A DNA stretch of 64,000 nt, taken from the NCBI RefSeq assembly GCF_003688415.1, contig NZ_REFJ01000004.1:62001-126000 (forward strand), read 5' to 3'. Positions within the stretch are counted from its first letter, which is position 1. Each line of letters begins with the position of its first letter. Made by a program: the position numbers and the translations under genes. This stretch comes from Umboniibacter marinipuniceus. GTDB lineage: Bacteria > Pseudomonadota > Gammaproteobacteria > Pseudomonadales > DSM-25080. Below the pieces are notes generated by a model. That model made no database searches. It saw only the letters and a program-made list of their open reading frames with translations, and was not told the DNA's origin. Positions 46,461 to 55,131 of the stretch are shown here, in pieces.

Positions 46461-46835
46461 ATGACGGTTCGACTTCTAGCAATATTACTACTTTGTTTTT
46501 CGATGGCGGCCGAAGCGAATTGGCGCTCTGCCATTCCTCGGGTCACGCCTGAAGATATGGCACTACTTTCCACCGCGGTCTCGGAAGGCCTGAACGATCA
46601 ACCCGTTGGTACCGAAGTAGCTTGGCAGAATGATGAAAGTGGCAGCTATGGAACGGCAAAATTGTTGCGACTGTTTACCCTAGGTGATATTCCCTGCCGT
46701 CGAATTCGCTTTACCGTAACGACTCCAAACAAAGATAACTGGCAGCTAGATTTCGATTTCTGCCTCAATGAAGACGGCTTATGGGAACGTCAACCCGGCC
46801 TCTTCAACATTCCTGAGGTACCGCAAAATGACTAA
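46461..46835 (+). CDS. RT0821/Lpp0805-like secreted surface protein
   Basis: A 124-residue protein with a signal peptide (MTVRLLAILLLCFSMAAEA). The mature domain has WQNDESGSYGTAKLLRLF, CRRIRFTVTTP, then FCLNEDGLWERQP. That is the pattern of the small surface-antigen family with a W.N..SG..G motif and two cysteines. The start at 46461 has AAGGA 8 bases upstream. An earlier in-frame ATG at 46419 lies inside pyrB. Function is unknown. It overlaps the next gene by 8 bases. Confidence 0.72.
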   Translation: MTVRLLAILLLCFSMAAEANWRSAIPRVTPEDMALLSTAVSEGLNDQPVGTEVAWQNDESGSYGTAKLLRLFTLGDIPCRRIRFTVTTPNKDNWQLDFDFCLNEDGLWERQPGLFNIPEVPQND

Positions 46836-47427
46836 TCGTTCCAGCACTGCCATAAGTTTATTTGCCGCAAAACTAACAGCCGGCATCACCGCCATCCTAC
46901 TTCTAGCCGCGTGCGCGGGCTCACCCACTGCGGATTACGATCCGGATTATAATTTTGGTGGCAGCAAAACTTATCAGCTTGTCCCGTCATCAGCACTCGC
47001 TTCAGATGAAACCGCTATTTCTAGTCAGCTTCTTAACGATCGGATGGTTGCAAGCATTAAGGCGCAATTAGCTTACGCCGGCTACACCGAACAACAGGAA
47101 GGCGCCGCGCTGCAAATTACCTATCACCTAGAAAGCCTAAGCGCCTTCCGTGGCAACTCAGTTGGCGCGTCTACCGGCCTTGGCTGGTATGACTATCATC
47201 GCTATCCTATGCACTATTCACCGCGTTTCTATGGCGAACAAACCACGCTGAAAGAGACCGATAATGATAAAGTGAAAGTGACCATTGATATTTCCGATGC
47301 CGCATCTGAAAAATTGGTCTGGCGAGTCAGCTCCGCACGCAGGCTGTTAAATCAATCAACACCTGAGCGCTCAGAGGCGGCGGTAGATAAGGCGGTTCAG
47401 TACTTACTTAAAAACCTTCCAAGATAG
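46828..47427 (+). CDS. DUF4136 lipoprotein
   Basis: A 199-residue lipoprotein. After the start MTNRSSTAISLF a hydrophobic segment ends at the lipobox LAAC near residue 28. The mature part has DPDYNFGGSKTYQL near the start and ends NQSTPERSEAAVDKAVQYLLKNLP, the DUF4136 pattern. The start at 46828 overlaps the previous stop (ATGACTAA). A second DUF4136 lipoprotein is encoded at 49051-49605. Both are envelope proteins of unknown function. Confidence 0.85.
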   Translation: MTNRSSTAISLFAAKLTAGITAILLLAACAGSPTADYDPDYNFGGSKTYQLVPSSALASDETAISSQLLNDRMVASIKAQLAYAGYTEQQEGAALQITYHLESLSAFRGNSVGASTGLGWYDYHRYPMHYSPRFYGEQTTLKETDNDKVKVTIDISDAASEKLVWRVSSARRLLNQSTPERSEAAVDKAVQYLLKNLPR

Positions 47428-47456
47428 GCCTGAAGAGGCACCAAGCTTTCCGCTAT

Positions 47457-47477
47457 GCGCAGCTTTGTCAGCTGCGC
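47457..47477. terminator. hairpin between convergent genes, possible terminator
   Basis: A perfect 8-bp stem GCGCAGCT-TTGTC-AGCTGCGC lies between the convergent DUF4136 and channel genes. T-runs on either side are short (TGTCTTAATT on the plus strand), so the call is weak. Confidence 0.4.
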
Positions 47478-47481
47478 TGTC

Positions 47482-48183
47482 TTAATTGTCTGGCGAAGCT
47501 TTGGCCGTGCGCTCCTGAAGGTATAGACCCACCAACCTCGCCAAGACAATCGTGAGGTAGAGCTGCCCTAAAATAGCCTCAAGAATAGTTACTGAGCGTG
47601 CCGCCGGTGCAACGGGTGTAATATCACCGTAGCCGAGGGTAGTCAGGGTAACGTAACTGAAGTACTCCATCTCAACCATTAATTCATGATAGTTCAATTG
47701 CCCCAGTACCCGCAGCTCGTCATTAAAGATGAACGAACCCGGCTGCCAGGCCTCAATGGCAAGATAAACGTAAGTCCAACTCTGCCCCATCATGAGATAC
47801 ACACACATTGCGGCATAGATAGTCGAAAGATTCGCGTGGCGGGCGTAAATTAACGTCAGCACCAAGAATACCGTCACCGAAATATGCGAGAGCACGAAGA
47901 GTACGTTGTTAATAGACTCTAGCTCCGGCATACCCAAGAAGGATACGAGAGAATTGTTCACGATGGCCGGAACGCTTGTTAGGCTAAGTATGATAAGCCA
48001 CCTTCGACTATGGGAAACCAAGTAGATGGCGGCAAGCAAAACGCCCGCTGAGGTAACATTACCAATACTCGTTGCGAAGGCGCTTGCCGATAGAAAACCG
48101 GTGGCTAGGATATTAACAATCATCACCCAAAATAACGCGGTAAACGCGTAATGGGGATCGTGCGGGAGATCAAATTCCTTCAT
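47482..48183 (-). CDS. potassium-channel-like membrane protein
   Basis: A 233-residue inner-membrane protein with several hydrophobic segments and a pore signature near the C-terminus. YFSYVTLTTLGYGDITP (residues 174-190) holds the TLGYGD selectivity-filter motif, flanked by a segment at 121-142 and a final helix at 195-222. The first 120 residues form three or four further hydrophobic helices of unknown role. Potassium selectivity is inferred from GYG. It overlaps the patatin-like gene by 14 bases and is the last gene of a four-gene unit. Confidence 0.85.
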   Translation of the reverse strand: MKEFDLPHDPHYAFTALFWVMIVNILATGFLSASAFATSIGNVTSAGVLLAAIYLVSHSRRWLIILSLTSVPAIVNNSLVSFLGMPELESINNVLFVLSHISVTVFLVLTLIYARHANLSTIYAAMCVYLMMGQSWTYVYLAIEAWQPGSFIFNDELRVLGQLNYHELMVEMEYFSYVTLTTLGYGDITPVAPAARSVTILEAILGQLYLTIVLARLVGLYLQERTAKASPDN

Positions 48184-49051
48184 CGGCAGCCTGCTGTTTC
48201 ATGGTATTTGCGGCAACTTGGTAGCCAATATCGGCTAACTCTTTAGCGCGCCAAAATTCATGGGTGGCGGATAAGTCCCTAGCGAATTCGAAGATCACAT
48301 CGGGTGAGTGTGTCGCCAATTTCGTACGGGAAATAACCGTTTGCATAATATCAAAGCTGCGGTTGCTAATATCTAGTACGCCCGGCAACTCAACGACTTC
48401 ATCATCATTATCACCCATTAAGTCAGCAATAAATGATGCAATTCGACCGCGTTTTTCGGTATTTTTAAGCGCCTTAGGCTGTTCGTTGTGACGACGACTT
48501 TGCGTTGATCGGGCCGCTAAATCCACTGCTACCGTCATATCGGTATGATCAGCCAGCGTTGGCGCTATGGGCACCGGGTTCAAAAGCCCACCGTCCACAT
48601 AAACTCTGCCGTTAACAACGTGCGGGGAGAGGACATTTGGCACTGCTATTGAGGCCCGAATGGCGTCAAACAAATCGCCGCTTTGAAACCATTTTTCCTG
48701 ACCTCGATGCAAATCAGTTGCAACGGCAGTGTAGCGAATATCTAGTTCTTCAATCTGCTTAGCGCCTACCAAGGAGCGGAGAGCATTCATCACCCTATCA
48801 CCCTTGATAAAACCGCCAGCGCCCCAGTGTAGATCAGTGAGACGCAGTACGTCACCCTTTTCTAATTCGAACACCCAGGACTTAAATTCTTCGAACTTGC
48901 CGGCGGCATAGACACCGCCGATGAGCGCCCCAACAGAGCAACCTGATATTGACTCAATCTCATAGCCATTATCCAACAGCCAGTCAATTACCCCAATCTG
49001 AACCAGACCTCTGGCACCGCCGCTACCAAGAACAAGAGAGATACTAGCCAT
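48170..49051 (-). CDS. patatin-like phospholipase family protein (RssA-like)
   Basis: A 293-residue serine lipase-like protein. The oxyanion loop is GSGGARGLVQIG near residues 8-19, the nucleophile elbow is GCSVGALIGG (G-x-S-x-G), and the catalytic aspartate lies in VDGGLLNPVP. It resembles the RssA subgroup. Substrate is expected to be a membrane phospholipid or related acyl ester. No signal peptide is visible. The start overlaps the DUF4136 stop by one base, and the end overlaps the channel gene by 14 bases. Confidence 0.93.
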   Translation of the reverse strand: MASISLVLGSGGARGLVQIGVIDWLLDNGYEIESISGCSVGALIGGVYAAGKFEEFKSWVFELEKGDVLRLTDLHWGAGGFIKGDRVMNALRSLVGAKQIEELDIRYTAVATDLHRGQEKWFQSGDLFDAIRASIAVPNVLSPHVVNGRVYVDGGLLNPVPIAPTLADHTDMTVAVDLAARSTQSRRHNEQPKALKNTEKRGRIASFIADLMGDNDDEVVELPGVLDISNRSFDIMQTVISRTKLATHSPDVIFEFARDLSATHEFWRAKELADIGYQVAANTMKQQAADEGI

Positions 49052-49605
49052 TAGCGACGGCGCGGTATGCTCTTATAGGCTTTCTTCAACGCCTCTTCAA
49101 TGCGTGCTTTGAGCCCTTCAGTGGTAGCGGCATTTTCATGCACACCGCGGATTTCAATTGCGTAGAGGGGTTCTTGTGTCGCGGTATCGGCGAAGAGGAT
49201 CACCAGTTGATCTACCGACACAAATTCGCTACTAGACTGAAAAACCTGACCGTCATGAACAATGCTCGCCTGCATGTTGTCACCGAGTGAGTTATCAATG
49301 GTATAAACAGGCTCTTCAAACACCTCCACTTCACTACGCCCCACTCGCCAAGTCATGGTAATCTGCGCGCCGTCGTTAACCACTTCATAGCCCTTTCGCT
49401 GTAACTCATTGTTCAATGAGGCGCGAATAGTGGTGTCTGCAATGGCCAGCGAACTTTGGGTACTCTGATCTAACGCATTATCCCCCCAGGCGAAGAACTC
49501 ATATTCCGCTAGGTTAGTCTCTTTTTCATTGTGTTCAATGACGCGAAGACTTGAACAGCCAACAACTAGGCTACTCAGTACAATACTCACTAAAAATTTT
49601 CTCAT
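49051..49605 (-). CDS. DUF4136 lipoprotein
   Basis: A 184-residue lipoprotein with lipobox VVGC near residue 17 and a mature domain with the DUF4136 layout: NLAEYEFFAWGDN, RASLNNELQRKGYEVV, VFEEPVYTIDNSLGDN, and a late EEALKKAYKSIP. It starts 10 bases after the alkaline phosphatase stop and overlaps the patatin gene by one base. It is a distant paralogue of the lipoprotein at 46828-47427. Function unknown. Confidence 0.85.
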   Translation of the reverse strand: MRKFLVSIVLSSLVVGCSSLRVIEHNEKETNLAEYEFFAWGDNALDQSTQSSLAIADTTIRASLNNELQRKGYEVVNDGAQITMTWRVGRSEVEVFEEPVYTIDNSLGDNMQASIVHDGQVFQSSSEFVSVDQLVILFADTATQEPLYAIEIRGVHENAATTEGLKARIEEALKKAYKSIPRRR

Positions 49606-49615
49606 GATCTACCTC

Positions 49616-51130
49616 TTACTGCTGGAAACCGAGGGCGTGAGCCATCGCGTGATATAAAAATGTTTGTTCTACAAAGCCGTGGAAGGCATGGGCCATGGGT
49701 CCACGCGCCATCACTACAACGTCCTCGCCACCATGATGTTCACCTCGACTTGGGATACGTGCGCCTTGGCGGAAATTGGGATGGGAAGGATCTAGCTCTC
49801 CATAGGCCTCATCCCGAGGCACCATAAAACCGGTGGTGTAGCCCAGCATGCTATATGGCTGACCATCTTCTGCTAACTCCACCTCATTGGTAGGGTGACC
49901 TCGCTCATCAGTACCGCGTACCCAATCGAAGACGCCGTTGCCTTTTGCTGGGTAACCGGCAAGCGCGAAGCTGTGACTATGGTCTGCTGACACCACTATT
50001 AAGGTATCCTGTTCAGAGGTCATAGCCATCGCCTGCGCCACAGCACGAGACATTTCTACTGCATCATGTAGCGCACGATAGGCGTTATTATAGTGATGGG
50101 CATGATCAATACGACCAGCTTCGATGAACAGGTAGTAGCCTTCTTCGCTATCCTCTAAACGACTAATCGCGGTGGCCGTCATTTCGGTCAACGACGGTTC
50201 ACCGCCGGCATCGTGTGGTCGATCAACTTCAAACTGCATATGCGAAGGCTCAAACAGACCAAGTAAAGGCTGATCCTGAGGCGCATCACGAAGCTGCTGT
50301 TCATTCCAGACAAACTGACCACCAGCGGCTTGCCATTGCGCAACCAGGTCACGACCATCTTCGCGTCGTCCCTGCTGGTCCGGATACTCTGGGTCTGCGA
50401 CGGTGTTCGGCAAGAAGCCGCGACGACCGCCGCCAAGAATAACGTCTACGCCATCGCCGTGTTCAAATTCAATTAATTGTCGCGCAATATCAACACAACC
50501 CATTTCGATATCAGCAGGGAGCATATCTTTGTCAGTTTCCCATTCGCGACTGGCAGCATGTGCGTAGGCGGCAGCAGGCGATGCGTGGGTAATACGAGCG
50601 GTGCTCACCAAACCTGTGGCCATACCTCTGTCTTCAGCCATTTTTAGCAAGCTCGTGACTTCATGCTCTGCCTGGCCGTCACAGACGTTGTAATCGGCAA
50701 ACTCCGACAAACCAATTACGCCAGATTTGGTTTTCACCCCGGTGTGATAGGCGGTTGCGGTGCCCGCGGAGTCCGACACTTGATGGTTAGTGGTGTAAGT
50801 CTTTACTAGCGCGGTGTATGGGAGCGTTTCGAAACTCAGTAGGTTTTCTTCGCCATCTTGGCCACTAAGTTGCCCCTCTAAGATTCGCGCCGCCGTTTGC
50901 GTAGTGATACCCATACCGTCACCAATGAAGAAGATGACATTTTTAGCAGGTTTATTGATGGGCTGTTGGTTTAGCGCATTAGCTAGGTCCCGCTGGCCAT
51001 CAATTATCCACTGATTAGTAGTTTGATCGGCAACCTCTGCAGTTGGCGCTACCGAGTTATCGGAGCAACCCGAGATAGTCATTGCACAAAAACCCGCCAA
51101 TGCGGTCATCGAAAATCTTTTCATCATCAC
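49616..51130 (-). CDS. alkaline phosphatase, PhoA-type, lipoprotein-like
   Basis: A 504-residue secreted phosphomonoesterase. The signal ends in ISGC, a lipobox, so it is probably a lipoprotein. Catalytic motifs are FIGDGMGITTQT (metal and phosphate site), DSAGTATAYHTGVKT with the nucleophile serine, EAGRIDHAHH, and SADHSHSFALAGYPAKG. This fits the PhoA/alkaline phosphatase superfamily. Expression in response to phosphate limitation is likely, but no Pho box was located with confidence. It is the first gene of a four-gene minus-strand unit. phoA is not asserted because family subtypes are numerous. Confidence 0.92.
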   Translation of the reverse strand: MMMKRFSMTALAGFCAMTISGCSDNSVAPTAEVADQTTNQWIIDGQRDLANALNQQPINKPAKNVIFFIGDGMGITTQTAARILEGQLSGQDGEENLLSFETLPYTALVKTYTTNHQVSDSAGTATAYHTGVKTKSGVIGLSEFADYNVCDGQAEHEVTSLLKMAEDRGMATGLVSTARITHASPAAAYAHAASREWETDKDMLPADIEMGCVDIARQLIEFEHGDGVDVILGGGRRGFLPNTVADPEYPDQQGRREDGRDLVAQWQAAGGQFVWNEQQLRDAPQDQPLLGLFEPSHMQFEVDRPHDAGGEPSLTEMTATAISRLEDSEEGYYLFIEAGRIDHAHHYNNAYRALHDAVEMSRAVAQAMAMTSEQDTLIVVSADHSHSFALAGYPAKGNGVFDWVRGTDERGHPTNEVELAEDGQPYSMLGYTTGFMVPRDEAYGELDPSHPNFRQGARIPSRGEHHGGEDVVVMARGPMAHAFHGFVEQTFLYHAMAHALGFQQ

Positions 51131-51271
51131 AAGCGCCCTATTTATCGTGTTTTTAGCGGTAATACCCCATAGTAGCTGCTCTGAACCCAGCGCTCAACAT
51201 AAGGGCAGTGATTACATAGTATTAATGCCATTAAAACGCTAAACTAGGGTCGAATTTGGAAGAGTATTAAG

Positions 51272-51865
51272 ATGATTTTAGGGGTAACAGGCGGCATTGG
51301 CAGCGGTAAATCCGCAGCTACAGACCATCTCCATCAATTGGGGGTCACAATTGTTGACGCTGACGTATGCGCACGTATTGTAGTTGAACCTGGAAGGCCA
51401 GCACTCGAAGCAATTTTCTCGCACTTCGGCGAACACCTCAAAGCAGCCAACGGTAGCTTAGATCGCGCCGCACTTCGGCAAATTATTTTTTCTGATTCTA
51501 GCCAAAAGGCTTGGTTAGAGGCGCTCCTCCACCCGCTAATACGGGAGGAAATTCAGGGCCAACTTCAGGACGCAAAAGGCCCCTATGTGGTACTGTCATC
51601 ACCACTACTCTTTGAAACACAGCAAAGCGAACTCTGTGATCAGGTGCTCGTCATTGATGTTGATGAAGTAACACAAAAACAGCGAACTGCCAGCCGAGAT
51701 GGCGTCAGTAGTGACCAGGTGGACGCTATCATGGCCGCCCAATTGGCACGAAAAAAGCGTCTCGACAAAGCCGATTATGTGATCGACAATAGTGGCACTA
51801 TTGAGCAGCTACATAATGCCCTGCAACAATTTCACGAAGCGCTGATTCAGCGCGAAGTTTCATGA
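51272..51865 (+). CDS. coaE: dephospho-CoA kinase
   Basis: Last enzyme of coenzyme A synthesis, 197 aa. The P-loop is GVTGGIGSGKSAATDHL near residues 4-20. VDADVCARIVVEPG, then LLHPLIREEI and VVLSSPLLFETQ complete the pattern. It is divergent from the alkaline phosphatase gene, with a 141-base gap, and 9 bases upstream of yacG. The usual pilus peptidase gene is not immediately upstream here. Confidence 0.96.
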   Translation: MILGVTGGIGSGKSAATDHLHQLGVTIVDADVCARIVVEPGRPALEAIFSHFGEHLKAANGSLDRAALRQIIFSDSSQKAWLEALLHPLIREEIQGQLQDAKGPYVVLSSPLLFETQQSELCDQVLVIDVDEVTQKQRTASRDGVSSDQVDAIMAAQLARKKRLDKADYVIDNSGTIEQLHNALQQFHEALIQREVS

Positions 51866-51874
51866 GACTAATTT

Positions 51875-52090
51875 ATGACTAAGAAAGCGTCAGTTACCGC
51901 AACACCGCTCGTGGACTGCCCAACCTGTGGCATCGCCCACAGCTACGACACGGCATCACCTTACCGACCGTTCTGCAGTGATCGCTGCAAGCTAATTGAT
52001 TTGGGTGAATGGGCCAGTGAAGGGCATGCTATTCCCGGTGAACCAGTCTGGGATGACATGATGTCAGACGAACTTGAGCTCAAGCATTAA
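51875..52090 (+). CDS. yacG: DNA gyrase inhibitor YacG
   Basis: A 71-residue zinc-ribbon protein. CPTCGIAH and [18 protein letters not shown] carry the four zinc-binding cysteines in the C-x2-C...C-x3-C pattern. It inhibits DNA gyrase by binding GyrB in E. coli. Standard partner of coaE. The stop is 2 bases from the start of the AraC-type gene. Confidence 0.95.
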   Translation: MTKKASVTATPLVDCPTCGIAHSYDTASPYRPFCSDRCKLIDLGEWASEGHAIPGEPVWDDMMSDELELKH

Positions 52091-52092
52091 TC

Positions 52093-53040
52093 ATGCAACC
52101 TGGCTTACTTGTTCACTCATCCGTTTTTAAGAACATCGCAGATTTAGCGGTGGTCTTTGGCTCGTCACCCAGTAAGCTGCTTGAAAAGTTCGATATCGAC
52201 TTTTCGAAGCTCGACATCCCTGACAGCTACCTCCCCATGGACACCTACCACCGTGTTGTTGACGAATGTAAGCAACGCTTTAATCAACCCAACTTCAGCG
52301 CCATTTTAGGTGAGCTCCATGTAAATAGCCTCTTTAGCGGTTACAACGGCAACCTCCTCAGCATGAAGAACGTTTCGGCAAAGCTCAAAGAGTTTAGCGA
52401 ACGCTGCGCTCACTTGCTTCCCGGCGTTTCCTATAAAAGTCACGTTACCGCTGACACGGCCTCCATCGAACTCATCAGTGAACAAACCCTACCCTTGAGC
52501 GCTCAAATACACGCGCTCAGTTTGATTGACCAACTGATTTGTCAGCTCACTAATCGTTCAGGGTCAATTCGCAGCTGGGTTGTCTCGGAGAAGCACGAGG
52601 GTGATTATCACCGCCCCGTGATGGTTGAGTCTGGACGGACGGCGCTTCATTTTGCTCCGGAATTGCTCGCTCAGCCGGTTAGCTCGGCGCAGTTAAAGCC
52701 AACTAAAAAGTTGACCGCTATTTTGGCCGTTATCCGTGAGCAGCTTAATATCGAAGATGCGTCGCTTGAGAGTGTAGCGGCGAGATTCAATGTTTCTGGC
52801 CGCCAACTTCAGCGCCAGCTAAAGGAAGCAGGTACTACCTTTCGTCACGCTCTGGACGCAGTTCGCTTTGATCGCGCGCGGGACTACCTAAAGAACCCAT
52901 CATTCAAACTAGGATTGATTGCTAATTACTTAGGTTACTCGGAAGACAGCGCCTTCAGCCGCTCGTTTAAACGTTGGTCAGGTATGGCACCAAAATCTTG
53001 GCGTAGGATGACCTCAGATTCACAATCAAAGGATAGATAG
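52093..53040 (+). CDS. AraC-family transcriptional regulator
   Basis: A 315-residue regulator. The N-terminal effector domain of the arabinose-binding-like type (PF12625 pattern) begins around ADLAVVFGSSPSKLLEKFDIDFSKLD. The C-terminal double helix-turn-helix contains LESVAARFNVSGRQLQRQLKEAGTTF and RDYLKNPSFKLGLIANYLGYSEDSAFSRSFKRWSGMAP. It is wedged between yacG (2 bases) and a secreted protein gene (1 base). The target and effector are unknown. Confidence 0.9.
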   Translation: MQPGLLVHSSVFKNIADLAVVFGSSPSKLLEKFDIDFSKLDIPDSYLPMDTYHRVVDECKQRFNQPNFSAILGELHVNSLFSGYNGNLLSMKNVSAKLKEFSERCAHLLPGVSYKSHVTADTASIELISEQTLPLSAQIHALSLIDQLICQLTNRSGSIRSWVVSEKHEGDYHRPVMVESGRTALHFAPELLAQPVSSAQLKPTKKLTAILAVIREQLNIEDASLESVAARFNVSGRQLQRQLKEAGTTFRHALDAVRFDRARDYLKNPSFKLGLIANYLGYSEDSAFSRSFKRWSGMAPKSWRRMTSDSQSKDR

Positions 53041-53041
53041 C

Positions 53042-53485
53042 ATGAAGAGTTTAAAGCACGGGTCCGTAAAATTAGCCCTAGGCATCACCGTTGGCCTAGC
53101 CACAGCTGGTACTCACGCTGATATTTATGTCGATAGCATTGCCGAGCAAATCTCTGGGGTCACCGATTCGATGAGCGAAGAGGGTTGGACCATGGAGTCC
53201 ATCGTGATGTCGAAGTTGAACGAAAATTCCGACGACACCTGGAGCTTTGTTCCCACTCGCGGCCAGCGCTATCGTCTGGTTGCCGTCTGCGATCAGGACT
53301 GCCCTGACATTGACCTATTCATCTACGATCACCGTGACAACCTGGTAGATTCTGATGAAGAGGAGGATGCCTTTCCAGTGGTAACGCTACCTAGCGCCAA
53401 CGGCAATAGCTACGATTACACCGTAAAGATGTATAGTTGTTCCGCTGAACCCTGCTATTACGCACTGGGTATTTACACCCAGTAG
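53042..53485 (+). CDS. secreted PPC-like beta-sandwich protein of unknown function
   Basis: A 147-residue exported protein. The signal peptide ends near AGTHA. The mature domain contains YRLVAVCDQDCPDIDLFIYDHRDNLVDSD, reminiscent of pre-peptidase C-terminal (PPC) domains. It ends with VKMYSCSAEPCYYALGIY. Two cysteine pairs (83/87 and 133/138) may form disulfides. It begins one base after the AraC-family gene and is probably co-transcribed. No catalytic motif is seen. The PPC assignment is by resemblance. Confidence 0.7.
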   Translation: MKSLKHGSVKLALGITVGLATAGTHADIYVDSIAEQISGVTDSMSEEGWTMESIVMSKLNENSDDTWSFVPTRGQRYRLVAVCDQDCPDIDLFIYDHRDNLVDSDEEEDAFPVVTLPSANGNSYDYTVKMYSCSAEPCYYALGIYTQ

Positions 53486-53564
53486 TAAGCTCACATGGGG
53501 CGCTAAAGCGATTCAATACGGGCGGCGCTAAGTTGCCCGAAGATATTTAACCGCTAGCGCTAAC

Positions 53565-53602
53565 AAAAAAGGCCGAATCACATGATGATTCGGCCTTTTT
53601 TT
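53565..53602. terminator. bidirectional intrinsic terminator
   Basis: A perfect 10-bp stem GGCCGAATCA / TGATTCGGCC with a 5-base loop (53571-53595) is flanked by an A-run on the left and seven T residues on the right. It can serve both the plus-strand secreted protein gene and the minus-strand lysS gene. Confidence 0.92.
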
Positions 53603-53617
53603 GCTAGCAGGAGTGAA

Positions 53618-55123
53618 TTACTCCGGACGCATATGAGGGAATAACAACACATCGCGAATTGAAGGACTGTTGGTCAATAGCATAACCAATCGATCAATTC
53701 CGATACCCTCTCCGGCTGTTGGCGGCAAGCCGTACTCCAGCGCACGAATGTAATCGTGGTCGAAGTGCATAGCTTCGTCATCGCCCGCATCCTTGTCGGC
53801 TACCTGCGCGGCGAAACGCGCTGCCTGGTCTTCCGCATCATTAAGCTCCGAGAAACCGTTAGCAATTTCCCGACCACCGATAAAGAACTCAAAACGGTCC
53901 GTCACATCCGGGTTGTCATCGCTACGACGAGCAAGCGGCGAAACTTCGGTTGGGTAGTCGGTAATGAAGGTGGGTTGAATGAGGCGTGATTCAACCGTCT
54001 CTTCGAAGACTTCAGTTAAAATCTTGCCGTATCCATAACGCGCTTCGATCTTCACACCCAGTGACTTCGCTACCGCAGTAATCCCTTCCAGCGTATTAAT
54101 ATCCTCGGTCTTTAACTTCGGATTGTAAGCCAGAACGGAATCAAACATGCTTAAGCGAGCAAAGGGCTTGCCGAATTCATAGGTAACAGAATCAACCACT
54201 TCGCCATCACTATTCTTCGTTGTATTAACCACGTCAGTTGAGCCTAACACATCAAGGCAGACCTGGCGGATCATCCCCTCGGTGAGGTCCATCAAGTCAC
54301 GATAGTCCGCGTAGGCTTGGTAAAATTCCAACATGGTGAATTCAGGGTTGTGACGCGTAGAAAGACCTTCGTTACGGAAGTTACGGTTAATCTCGTAAAC
54401 CCGCTCATAACCACCCACTACCAAACGCTTCAAATAAAGCTCAGGGGCAATTCGCAAATAGAGGTCCATATCCAAGGCATTGTGATGCGTCACGAACGGG
54501 CGTGCTGACGCGCCGCCGGGAATCACGTGCATCATGGGGGTTTCAACCTCCATAAAGTGCTTGTCGCCCAGGAAATTACGAATAGACTGAATCACCGCCG
54601 AACGGGTGGCAAACACATTGCGTGACTCTTCGTTCATAATAAGGTCAACATAACGCTGACGATAACGCTGTTCGGTATCGGTCAAGCCGTGAAACTTATC
54701 CGGTAGTGGGCGCAGGCTCTTAGTTAACATCACTGCACGGTGCATATCTACAAACAAGTCACCCTTACCCGAGCGCTGCACTGGACCTTCGATACCAACG
54801 ATGTCACCAATATCCCATGTCTTCACATCGGCAGCCTCGGCCTCCGACAATACCTTACGATTGATATAGAGCTGGATCTGACCAGAAACGTCCTGAAGCA
54901 CCATAAACGCACCGCGCTTACGCATAATTCGACCCGCCACCTTTACTCGGTGATCCAAACTCTCTAGGGTCGGCTTATCGTGCTCGGCAAACTGCTTCTG
55001 CAAATCGGCCGATAACGCATCACGGCGCCAGTCATTCGGGAAGGCGTTACCGCGCTCACGCAGGCCATTCAACTTGGTACGGCGCTCTGCTACTAGCTTG
55101 TTTTCTTCGCTGCTATTACTCAT
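53618..55123 (-). CDS. lysS: lysyl-tRNA synthetase (class II)
   Basis: Charges tRNA-Lys, 501 aa. The N-terminal OB-fold anticodon-binding domain has [19 protein letters not shown]. The class II catalytic core has motif 1 [16 protein letters not shown], motif 2 [26 protein letters not shown], and motif 3 [24 protein letters not shown]. It starts 8 bases after the prfB stop, the usual prfB-lysS pair. Length and motifs leave little doubt. Confidence 0.98.
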   Translation of the reverse strand: MSNSSEENKLVAERRTKLNGLRERGNAFPNDWRRDALSADLQKQFAEHDKPTLESLDHRVKVAGRIMRKRGAFMVLQDVSGQIQLYINRKVLSEAEAADVKTWDIGDIVGIEGPVQRSGKGDLFVDMHRAVMLTKSLRPLPDKFHGLTDTEQRYRQRYVDLIMNEESRNVFATRSAVIQSIRNFLGDKHFMEVETPMMHVIPGGASARPFVTHHNALDMDLYLRIAPELYLKRLVVGGYERVYEINRNFRNEGLSTRHNPEFTMLEFYQAYADYRDLMDLTEGMIRQVCLDVLGSTDVVNTTKNSDGEVVDSVTYEFGKPFARLSMFDSVLAYNPKLKTEDINTLEGITAVAKSLGVKIEARYGYGKILTEVFEETVESRLIQPTFITDYPTEVSPLARRSDDNPDVTDRFEFFIGGREIANGFSELNDAEDQAARFAAQVADKDAGDDEAMHFDHDYIRALEYGLPPTAGEGIGIDRLVMLLTNSPSIRDVLLFPHMRPE

Positions 55124-55131
55124 AGTTTTTC

